This document shows, piece after piece, positions 26,701 through 38,700 of a DNA stretch of 64,000 nucleotides. Both the position numbers and the translations under genes were made by a program. The stretch is from Baylisascaris procyonis (Eukaryota > Nematoda > Chromadorea > Rhabditida > Ascarididae). A model generated the notes under the pieces. It was not told the origin of the DNA. It ran no database searches and was given only the letters and a program-made list of their open reading frames with translations. Each line of letters begins with the position of its first letter. The first letter of the stretch is position 1. Where the stretch lies: positions 1 to 64,000 of the forward strand of contig JAZARR010000129.1 in NCBI GenBank assembly GCA_037389465.1, in the 5' to 3' direction.

Positions 26701-29700
26701 TGTTTTAATAATGTAAAGTGACGCCTGAAATTCTCTCTCATTTATATTTGTGGGGTTTGGTTTAAATGATTCCAGTCAGAGGAATACCCATAAAAGTTGA
26801 CAACATTTTCATCTCGCCTTCAACGATGAGTTTACGCATATGTTTTGCAGATTTTTATTGTTTGAAGGTGAAGTTCTTTATTCCTTTCAAAACTGCAACT
26901 TTTTGCTTCCCCTACCTGCTTCCCCCTTCCGTCCCGAAAAGTTCTTGTGATTTACATTAATAAAGATGACTTTTATTCACATTTTGCATGTTTTTATGAA
27001 ATATGCACCAAGCGAACACTGTGGTTGTGTACGTACACGCGCACGTGTGTCTGTGTGCGTTTATGCATTAATAGTATTTGGCGTATTTACTCATGTCGTT
27101 GGTTGATATGCCAAGCCTTCTCCCATTTATATCGATTATCAGTTTTTTGACTTCTTGACACTCATAGGTGGTCTAGAAGTGACATACTGTTTTGTTTTAA
27201 AACCAGTCGACTCGTTAGAAATCAGTTCTTTTTTCCACAAAGTCATTTATAGGGAATGCATGTGTGGTTTTAAGTGCTAAATCAAGGGCACCTGTAAGTG
27301 TCGAACACACAAAAAACTCATAATCATAATCATTCTTTTTCCATTGCTGTTTTGGCAACTGACGAAACTTGTCGCTGTATTGTACAGAGTTTCAAAAAAC
27401 ATCCCATACACTTTCCTTTTCACAAGCACTTTTAATGTACAGCTGATAGATTGCAGGTTCCGAAAATCGAGGTTCCACCTCTGCCATCTGCAGAAAGCGT
27501 TGCCAATGCGGAGGTGCGTAACTTGGCCAAGCAGCTAAGGGATCTGATTGCGCATTTAGATGTGGTCAGTGAAGAGCACCGTCGTAAGCTTGCTGAGGTA
27601 TCTTCTTGTGACCCACTCACTCCATCATTTATTGTATCTGTCTACGAAGTGTTTATATGTTTGTTTAACACAACAACGAACATAAGAATCTTACGGGAGA
27701 GGGTTGCAGAGTGAGGTCCGCCTCATTTTTTGATGTTTGCGGCAGAAATATTTATTTATAAAGACGGTCACTCTCTTCATTTTCCAACTTCATCTTATGT
27801 TGAATTCTATCTTGGGACACTGTTTATCGCCTAGGAAAATAGGAACACGAGGTCGCTTTTTTCTCTTGCTATTGCCCTGTTGCCCTGTTTTCAGTTGCAG
27901 TTATTGAAATGTTGTTAGTTTGATCCGATTTGGCAAATTCTTTTTGTTGTGTGAGAGGGGGTGCACGTAGGGGAGAGGTATTGTTCGTTAATGTATATCA
28001 GCCACAAGTGATTAGTGTTCCACCCAGCCGTTCTCCTTTTCTCTCTCTGTGTGAGTATGGAACGAGATTAGCGATGTAATTTTAATATCGTTATAATAAT
28101 GTTTATATATTTGTTTTCTTTGAAAGACGATATGTTTTCTATAGTTCGATGAAGTATACGATGCACTCATCGATGAGAATAAGGATCTACGTCGCAAAGT
28201 GGACGATTTAAACGCAACAATTAAGAGGCTTGAAGAACGAGATAAGATACGAAGCGAGACTCTAGCAATGCTGCAGGAGAGGGAAGCGTTGAGAAATGCT
28301 GATTTCGAAAAATTGAGAAAGGAAAATAATTTACTGATGAGGAAGCAACGTTTAAAACAAGACGACGAAAATGCAATTGTGAGAATTTGTAGAGAACAGG
28401 TAAGACATCTCCATTGTATGCAAAATTTTTGCTTAGAAAATTAAATAATATTGAATAACAATTAATTCGTACCCAGGAAAGAAGTTGCTCTAACTTCTTT
28501 CCTGAGTACGAATTCTAGCCTATGGCTTCGAGGTGTAACAATGGTAAAGGATTGGGTGACCGAGGCTGGAATGAGGAAATTTAGATGGGCGGCGAAGGTA
28601 TCCGCACTGAAAAATGACGATTGGGTGAAGCGAATAACAGGATGGACACCACGGATTGGCAAAAGAAATAGAGGCCGACCTGCAATGAGGTGGAGCGATT
28701 CTTTAAAAAAGACAGCATGTGTCGCGAATAGCGAGTGCATGCATGAAGGCTCATGCGTCATGGCGACTCGCTGGCGCCGCTGAATAGCAAAAGACGGTCA
28801 GCCGTCTCAGCGGCGCCAGCTAAGATGGACAGCCGATGCATCAGCACCGGAAACGAAACAATGCTAAAAGGAATCATGGCCCACAAAAAGAGGCGAGAGA
28901 CCGGATCGGAAAGAGTCAACGTAATGGAAGGCGGAGCTGAGCAAAGGGATAGAAGCAGCCCAAGCTCAACTCCGCCATTCGCCTGCTAGCCATCGGCCAC
29001 TGAGTGGCCTTCAACGCCGCTTCGCCCTCCGTCGCCTTCAACAGTACCCTTTCTTCAACAGTGCCTCACCTTCAACCAGTGCGTAACCGTCAACAGTGCC
29101 TCAACTTCAACAGTGCGTCGCCTTCAACAGTGCCTCAACTTCAACAGTGCGTCGCCGCCAACAGTGCCTCACGTTCAACAGTGCGTCGTCTTCAGCAGTG
29201 CCTCATCCTTCAACAGAGCTTCGACTTCGGTCGTCAACAACAGTGCTTCGTCCTCGCACGCCTGCCATTGTCTCGTTTTCGTTCTACACTGATTCCACTT
29301 CAGCGTGATCTACTGAACGTGAGTATTTTGTAATTCTTGCAAACATACCTAGCCCTAAACTCGTTCAGTACATGGGGCTCAAGCCAAAGCGTAACCGTGA
29401 GCACCAATGGCATCCACTGCATACCAAGCGTCTCTAAAAGTGAAAGCTAACCTATTAAAGGCTGCTACCAGCGGCATACGTTTTCCCGACTTGCGTCAGC
29501 TCGCCGCCGAACCTGACTCACAAGCGGCATTCCGGACAACCATTTTGCAAGTGGAGGCGGCAATTCGAAAACTCGAACGCCATATTTCCGATGTTGAGGC
29601 TGACCATAGCGCATGGCACGAATATATAAAGCAGCTACGCACCGTCGCGGAAAAAAACCAACGAAGCTTCTATTTATCAGGCTCTCGTGGAAGCACCAGG

Positions 29701-32700
29701 TCATTTTCTGATCGTATTGGGTGAAGCCCGAAACGTGCTTGATGACCTTATTACCGCCAAGCAAAATCTTGAGCTGCACATAACCCGACCAATCTCGCCA
29801 AGTGGTAGCGTCCCTACGGGAAACAGCACGCCTGTGCACCAACCGCAGCAGACTACGCCTATGAACACGATCCAGTTGCCTAGAATGCAAATTCCGAAGT
29901 TCGATGGACAATACCGCAAATGGCCACAATTCTGGGCCACGTTTCTTCACACAGTTGACTCCCAACCGCTCGCAGAAATCCAGAAGCTTTCCTATCTGCT
30001 GTCTTTCCTCGAAGGCAAAGCGCTAGAGGCAATAGGTGGATTCACGGTAGCCCCGGAAAACTATGAAGCCGTCAAAACAACGCTCCAACAACGATTCGGG
30101 AGATCAGAAGTGCTATTGAAGTCATTGTACGCGGAGTTACAAGACACAGCACCCCCGCAAAGGACCTCGAAGAATGCGTTGCGACCGTCGAGCGTATTCT
30201 ACAGCAACTGGAGCAAATGGGAGAAAATGTCGACAATGCGCAAACCGAGCTTTGCATTGAAAAACGGCTCCGCGTTGGGCGCTATTGGAAGTTGAAAAAG
30301 CTAAAGAGGCCGATGCAGCCTGGAGCGTTCAAAAACTGAGGAGCAAACTTCAAGCAATTGTCCGCATTCGGGAGAACATGCGAAGCGTGATCACAGAGAG
30401 GGCGCCATAGGAGAACCGCCAAGCCCAAAGACACGACGGAAGGCGAGGACGAAGAAATTCGGGAGGTGCAAAACGCGAAGAATGTTTGAGCCATGCGTCA
30501 GCGTTACCCGCAGTAGCGAAGCGGCAAATCGAAAGCAGGAAAGCACGCGAATCTAACCGAACGGTATGTGCGTTCTGCAATGAAGACATTGGGCCGATGC
30601 TTGCCCACATCATGCCACTTTGAAGGAGCGGTTTGACCGCACCAGGCAATTACGCCTTTGCTTTAAATGCCTCAGAGAAGGACACAATCAAAACGATTGT
30701 ACGCGAAGTGTCTCCTGCTACCATTGCAAGCGCAAGGGACATCCAACGGCATTATGCAAAACGTGGCATCGATCCAGCAGCAGAAAGAAGAGAATCGCCG
30801 CGGAGAGACCCAAGCTCAGATGGTTCGCACAGCGACAGCTATCGCGACACCAGACCAGCAAACACAAGACAGAACGGTGTTACTCCTGTCTACCATTGTC
30901 GACGTGAAGGCGGATGCGCCACATGCGAAGACGCTCAAGGTGCCTGTGCTATTCGATACAGGGAGCGAACGCTCGTTTATCACGGAAGAAATGGTCCAGA
31001 AACTAGGCATAAGGACGGAGCACAAGCAACCGTTGGTTGTCGACGGATTCGGTGGAACGCAAACTATGCGCTGCACGTCTGCGCGCAACAAACTCAAGAT
31101 GAAGCGCATTGATGGACGATCGTTCATCATGTTCGCAAACTCAGTACCAAAATTGGTAAGCGAAATTGCAGTCGCCAGGCTAACGGGGAAAACACTACAG
31201 CAGATCAGTTCGGCAAGGAGCGTCAGTCTACCGACAGTCATGGTCAGGCCCCAGATCCTCGTGGGAACGGACTATTTCCATGAAATCTTCAGAGAGAGCT
31301 CCTCAACAAAGCTGCCTTCAGGATTCCATTTAATACGCACCTGTCTCGGCGACATGGTCAGCGGAAAAGGACGTAGCAAGCGGTACTGCGGCTTTTCAAA
31401 GACCCTAACAAAACCTTCGAACCGTTATTGCTGTAATGTTGCCAACGTAAAGGATGAGTGGGAAAAATTCTGGTCGCTGGAACTGGTAGGAGTCCAGGAC
31501 CCCCTCTACAAACGAACGACGAGCTCGCCACGAAACAATTCAATGAAAGCATTACCTTCAAGGACGGGCGATACTACTGCAGGTGGCCCTGGAAGCGTAA
31601 TGGAAATAAGCTTGGCAGCAACTTCGGCCTTTGTTTGGGTCGCCTAAAGACGTCACTTAAACGGCTCCAAAAGGATCCCGACCTGCTCAAGGCATATGAA
31701 AAGACATTCGACGAGCAGCTGAAGATGGGAGTAATCGAAGAGGTCACAAATGCAAAGCCAGAAGGCCCACTGTACTACATGCCACACCAGGCCGTCGTTC
31801 GACCAGACAAGGCTACAACGAAATTCAGGATCGTATACGACGCGTCCTCGAAAGCTTCGGGCCCGACTAGCTCCGATACTCATAACCGCGGACGTCGAGA
31901 AAGCATTCTTACAGTTAGGTCTGCATGACGACCAACGAGATGCGGTACGATTCATTTGGGTGAAGGACGTAACCGCGCCAGTCGATTCGTCAAATCTAAG
32001 TGTGTTCAGATTTACTCGCGTACCCTTTGGTGTAATCTCCTCACCATTCCTGCTGAACGCCACAATCCGACACCATCTAAAAAGGAAAACGACCGAGTTG
32101 AGAGAGGAGATACAAGACAACATTTACGTGGACAATGTATTCCTGACCGCACAGCAGGAGTCCACGGCAATCATGAAGAGCCAAGAAGCAAAGAGCATCT
32201 TTGAAGAAGCTCATATGAATCTTCGAGAGTTTCGAAGCAACAGTTTAGAAGTCTTTTCTGCATTGAACGAGGACTCAGAACAAGCGCAGCACAGGGCTAC
32301 GTTACTGGGAGTCACATGGGACCTCCGGAACGACAAGATGATCTTCAACACCAAGAAGTGCAGCAAAAGCCCAGCAACCAAACGACAATTCCTTGCATAT
32401 ACGGCAGAGTTCTACGACCCCCTGGGGCTACTCACGTCGGCCACGCTTCCGTTGAAACTATTTCTTCAACAGTTGTGGAAGAAGGAATACGACTGGGATC
32501 AACCCTTCGACAACGCTGACCGTCAAGGTGCTGAGACACTACTGCAGCGTTTTCAAGGGCAGTCACTCAAGCTGGACCGGAAACTCACAGCGGAATTAGA
32601 CAAAGAGTGCGCCGAAATTCACGTCTTCGTGGACGCCTCTAAAGATGCGTACGCCGCCGTGGCGTATTTACGCTCATACAGCGAAAATCGTTATGTAAGC

Positions 32701-35700
32701 TCACTACTGATGTCCAAGAGCAGAGTGGCTCCAATACGCGGCATTACGATCCCGCGACTCGAACTGATGGCAGCCCTAATCGGCAGCAGGCTGCTCCGTT
32801 TCATACAGGAACAGCTGAGGCACACCGGACCGACGTTTCTCTGGAGCGATTCGCAGGCAACCCTGCACTGGATCGCGACAGCTACCACCGTGGACCGCTT
32901 TGTCGACAATCGAGTTGCCGAAATTCGCAGAAGCCCGGCACAGTTTCGCTACGTTGAGAGTGCCAACAATCCTGCGGACCTAGCATCCCGTGGTCTCACC
33001 ATCGCAGAACTTGAGCGATGCATCCAATGGTGGCAAGGACCCTCATTTTTGCAACAAGGAAGCGAGTACTGGCCTACATGCACGGTTCCACACAACCCAG
33101 TGACGCTGGTGACTATCTCAAAACTGCTACTGCCGGCCGGCATTATTGAATGCGAAAGGTTCAGCTGCTTCAACAAGCTTAGACGAATAACAATACAAGT
33201 GCTTCGAGCGATCAAGCGCATGCTGAGAAGCACCCAAGTCCACCTACAACGGCAGTTCTGGGAAGTGGTAAGAGTGGAGGGACCCGCCACGGCGAGCGAA
33301 CTGGAGTGGGCAGAGGTTATCCTCATCTCACAGGAGCAAACTAAGGCAGGCGAGGAAGTCGAGCGGAACACCGGCGACGTCGACCTTTATCAGGACGAAC
33401 GAGGAGTTTGAGATGCATAGGAAGGCTGCAGCATGCAGCACTACCGGAAGAGACGATTCACCCAGTCTTCCTCCCGAAGTCATCGGCCCTCACTAAACTC
33501 ATTATCCTAGCCCGACACAAGGAATCGGGGCATACTGGAGTGTCACAGACGTTGGCCAGTGTCAGAGAACGCTGCTGGGTTCCACAGGGTCGAGCGACGG
33601 TCAAGCGCGTACTTCGACGACACTGCATGACGTGCCGCAAATGGAATGCACAGCCCTTCAAACTTCCGGCCTTCTCTCCATTACCAGAGGAGAGGACACG
33701 TGCAACGCGAGCCTTCCAGAACGTTGGCCTGGACTACATGGGACCTATAACAGTACGCGACTCTGGAGGCCTTTGCAAACGATGGATAGCCCTCTTTACC
33801 TGCCTGGCCACTCGAGCCATCCACTTGGAAACCGCAAACAACCTGTCAGCAGAACAGTTCCTACACGTCTTGAGACGGTTTATTGCCAGGAACGGTTACC
33901 CTACCAGTGTGATACTGGACAACGCGCCTCAATTCCAGTTGGTCAAACAGGTCATGCAGAACGCCGTTGCCACATCTATTACATGGCGATTCATTACGCC
34001 CTTCGCACCCTGGCAAGGAGGAGTATATGAACGGCTGGTAGGCCTAACTAAAACAGCTTTCCGCAAAGCAGTCGGCAGAAGGCTGCTGACCGAGGAAGAA
34101 TTCACAACGTTAGCGATTGAATGTGAAGCTATAGTGAATAGCCGACCACTCACCTACGTAGACTCAGCCATTGGAGAGATACTAAGGCCAATCGACTTCC
34201 TCCGACCGCGGGCAATTATAGCAGAACGAGAACCAAGCTCCGACAGCGACAAAGACCCAGACTACACAGAAGGCAATCGCGGAAAGCTGCTGAGGCTCTG
34301 GAAGGCAACAGTCGGTAGCTTAGACCGTTTCTGGAAGCTCTGGAAGCAAGAATATTTGTTGAGCCTCGGAGAAAGGTACCGCAGGGAACATCAACAGTCC
34401 TGCCGAGTTACGTGCCGTGCACCACGAGAACAGGAAGTCGTCATAGTCGCCGAAGATGGTCTGCCCAGAGCAGAATGGAAGCTAGGCAAAGTTGAAAAGG
34501 TGCACAAGGACAGCGGCGGGAAAACAAAGACGGCAGACGTCAGAACGCCAAACGGTCATGTGCTAAAGAGACCAGTGAACATGCTCTATCCCCTCGAAGT
34601 GTCTGAGGAAGAAAAGGAAACGCAAATAGCGCCACACAGGGAAGAATTCGTGAAACACCCTGCAGACGGAAACCTGCAGGAAGAGGAAACTGAGGAAGCG
34701 GAGGAGAATCGAAACGAGCGTAAAACTCCCAGAAGATTGTACTCACACACGTTGTCCACAGTAATGGTCGTACTACTCGCAACCTTCGTATTGGCAAGCA
34801 GCGCGCCAGCGAAACCACTGTTTCACATATGCGTCAAACGTGGCCACGGCCTGTGTATGAAAATGCCCGACAAATTAAACTGTACAGACGTCCGCGAGGA
34901 AACACACGACTACCCGCAAACCGTGGAAGTGTTGAACAGAGCGTTCATTTCGGCGAATGCAACTTTCTGCACACAAATAACGCGCACCGTCTGCACCAAG
35001 TGTTTCTTTCGATGGAGTTTGGCCATCATCCGCGACGAGACAACAGTCCACAACGTCACTCCATCGCAATGTTGGGAGATGCGACAAACACTGGAGCTCA
35101 GTGGCATACGTCTCGAAGCAATTGACGAAAACCGATGGGCGTCCAGACAGCCAACTGAGTATAGCTACGGTTGGATCGGAACACGATGCCATGCAACCAC
35201 AAATTACCGTATGGAACAGGGAGTAATCAAGCTCTACGATGGCTCAAGTCGTTCATTGGGATGCGACAAGACTCTGGGAAAATGCGTCACAGCCACGGAG
35301 ACGATACTGTGGGACCCGAGCAAAGTGGCCGATCAATGTCCTTATCGAACGCTGGGAAAGGTTTCCGCTCAAGTATCAAACCGATTCATCACAATCCCTT
35401 CAACGCAAGCCGTATTCGTCAGAAACAGAAATACGCAGAACGGTACAAGCGTCGACACAATATGCAAATTTCGGAGAGCCGAGATGATGAAAAACGGAAT
35501 CACTATAGAATTCAGTCCCGAAGGACAGCTCTCTCGAGAAGAACGAAATCGTGTGCTCAGCGGGAGGACGCTGTTTGTCGAACAACTACCAGAAGAAATC
35601 AATAAGAAAAGCGACCTCTCCGTGAACGCTAAGTTACAATTCCTGTGGAACAGCCTCAATGAACGAGAACAAGGAGTGACTCGGGAAATTCGACACAGAA

Positions 35701-38700
35701 TTTGTGAGCAACACAACCGCCTCCTTTGTCTCATCGAAGCTCTGAGCAGAACTGACCCAACTAAGGCAGCGCGAATACTCCTCAAACGGATGGATATCAC
35801 TGCAGAGAATATAGGAGACCTGCTGAAAGTATTCCCATGTAAGAAACTGAAGATATCTAAGATCTTTGTAGACCACAAAGTCGGCGGCAAGTGCTACCGA
35901 GATCTCCCGGTACGCTACAAGGACAGGATCTTGTTCGTCCAGCCAAGATCACGGGGACTCAAGACCGCAGGGGAAGAAATCGCCTGTAGCGAGATCAGAA
36001 CGAAACAAGACAAAGGAATTGCGGAGGAATGGGCACGTCAAACAGATGAGGAGGAACCAATTTTCGACGCGCCACCGCTCACGGACATATCTGAGGAAAG
36101 GCTTCAGTCCATGCTAAACATGTTCGAGAGGGCGCACCAAGCATGGAAACAACCCTCAAGGGAAAGGGAAAAGTCGATGGCCGATTCCATACGAGACGAA
36201 GCGGAGGAAATTATCGAGGCTGCCAGCGAAACAATCGACAAATCCACTGTCGCTACCGCGAAGGAGCTCGAGGTCATCGCCTCGCAATGGCGGTGGATCA
36301 TAGTTGCGGCGATCCCGGTGGGATTAGGAGTCGCAGGCGCCGCGGTGGCATACTTCGGGCGACAGTACGTCCTCTACCTGACGGGATGCTGCCGTATAAG
36401 AAGTCGACAGAAGAAAAGAAGAGCGACTGGAGCAGCACATGAAGAGATAGAAACTCCCACGAGGATGCAGAGGTTTGAACCGATCTGGGTGCCTCTTGCA
36501 AACTTCCAAGGCCGCGGGAGTGTCGCGAATAGCGAGTGCATGCATGAAGGCTCATGCCGTCATGGCGACTCGCTGGCGCCGCTGAATAGCAAAAGACGGT
36601 CAGCCGTCTCAGCGGCGCCAGCTAAGATGGACAGCCGATGCATCTGCACCGGAAACGAAACAATGCTAAAAGGAATCATGGCCCACAAAAAGAGGCGAGA
36701 GACCGAATCGGAAAGGGTCAACGTAATGGAAGGCGGAGTTGAGCAAAGGGATATAAGCAGCCGAAGCTCAACTCCGCCATTCGCCTGCTAGCCGTCGGCC
36801 ACTTAGTGGCCTTCAACGCTTCGCCTCCGTCGCCTTCAACAGTACCTCTTCTTCAACAGTGCCTCACCTTCAACCAGTGCGTCGCCGTCAACAGTGCCTC
36901 AACTTCAACAGTGCGTCGCCGTCAACAGTGCGTCGCCGTCAACAGTGCCTCAACTTCAACAATGCGTCGCCTTCAACAGTGCGTCGCCGTCAACAGTGCC
37001 TCAACTTCAACAGTGCGTCGCCTTCAACAGTGCGTCGCCGTCAACAGTGCCTCAACTTCAACAGTGCGTCGCCTTCAACAGTGCGTCGCCGTCAACAGTG
37101 CCTCAACTTCAACAGTGCGTCGCCTTCAACAGTGCGTCGCCGTCAACAGTGCCTCACCTTCAACAGTGCGTCGTCTTCAGCAGTGCCTCATCCTTCAACA
37201 GAGCTTCGCCTTCGGTCGTCAACAACAGTGCTTCGTCCTCGTACGCCTGCCATTGTCTCGTTTTCGTTCTACACTGATTCCACTTCAGCGTGATCTACTG
37301 AACGTGAGTATTTTGTAATCCTTGCAAACATACCTAGCCCTAAACTCGTTCAGTACAGCATGAACCAACTGGATCAGAGAAGCATTGATTCGGGACAAGT
37401 GGAAGCGATATGAAGAGACCTTCATTCGTAATGAATGCTATGTTGATTGAAATAAATAAATAAAAATTGAAATAAATAAATTGAAATTATTTGTTTTCGT
37501 TCATTTATTCTGTGATCAGCTCTGCCGGTTGATCTCCTCAATTCGAAGTTTATTTCAAGAGTTCAGAAAAATTTGTTCTGATGTGGAGACGTTTAGGTAG
37601 ACGAATTAAAAGCATCGAAACGTGAATTGGAGCGACAAAAATCGATCTAAGATCGCAAATGAGGAAGCTCGAGGCATCTATAAAGGAGAAGGATAAGAGG
37701 ATCGAGGAGATAACAGCGGAGAAAGAGCGCATCGAGAAACGATTCAAAGCGCTTTCGGTACTTTCTTATAAACGTGGAATTCATTTTGCTTTGATACAGT
37801 TTGGATTTGAGTGGAGAAACGACAGAGAGCATCCTCGAAGTGAAGTGCAAACGCATCACGAAACTAATCTAGGCCGTAGAATTCATCCTGAAGGATGAGC
37901 GGGTACCAGATTTCCACGTTTCCTTTAGCACTTGTTAAAGCAATACATCGGCTTTTACATTCGTCTAGAAAGGATATTCACAATTCCGTTACATCTGTAG
38001 GCGGATGCTTCCATTAGAGGTACATTCCTTTTTTGTTTTTTGCAACGTCTATGATGACGGCGCATTGTTTTTGCATATGTTTATGTGCGTATGTGTCTGC
38101 TGATCCATTACTTTTGGCTTTTGAATCGACAAAGCAAAGGCGATTGTCTTTCAAACTTGGCTTATTTAGAACTGATCTTTTCATTCACTGCCGTGAAATT
38201 TTGCATGAGATGCTGTGGAATTTCCATATGTGCATTTTTGTATGGTCACTTGGCTGCGAGGAAGGATGGGTTTTTAGATTGATGACTCGCACGACGAGTC
38301 AGTGTTCTAGAAAACGTCTTGCTTCATTTCTTCATAATCGTTGATCCAGTGGGCTCGCATGGCACGAAACAGTTTAATGGAGGGTAAGTGATGGTACGTC
38401 CTTATGGGATACCTGTCATTATTGAGTATTTAGTGCTAGCTGATTCTCATCAGCAATTACAGTGGTATTAGAAAGCGTTTGAGCTCGAGTCTTTGGGGGA
38501 CGAAACTTTTGTAGTTTTATATTTTACTCATGGCTTTGTCTATTAGCCAGATGCAGTATTGCAGAATGAGCAAGCAAAACGGCGCGGGCGAATTGCAGAA
38601 GAGACGATGGCCCAGGAGGCAGTGGAGCGCGCATCCAATAAGCCTCCGGTTAGCATGGCAATGAAGAGAATAGGTGGAATGACGATCGGTCTGAGCCAAT

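Larger units (their letters stand above)
28720..37357 (+). mobile_element. BEL/Pao LTR retrotransposon, damaged full-length copy
   Basis: The element has TG...CA-bounded LTRs at 28720-29372 and 36521-37357, flanked by the 5-bp direct duplication GCATG (28715-28719 and 37358-37362). The internal order is gag, CCHC knuckles, aspartic protease, RT, RNase H, integrase and an envelope-like region; protease-RT-RH-IN order, the DUF1758-type protease and the DUF5641-type domain after integrase are BEL/Pao traits. It is inserted in LINE sequence in a sas-4 intron, in the same orientation as the gene. Several reading-frame shifts and a gap in the RT make this copy unlikely to encode intact proteins as assembled. 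Confidence 0.95.

Noticed and set aside
28753..28989. 78-codon plus-strand ORF in the 5' LTR
   Set aside because: It lies within LTR sequence and is the terminal LTR part of the large polyprotein frame in the 3' copy, not an independent gene.
36806..37318. Three overlapping plus-strand ORFs of 127-170 codons
   Set aside because: They are the 51-bp minisatellite of the 3' LTR read in three frames; the shorter copies at 29004-29333 are the same array in the 5' LTR.
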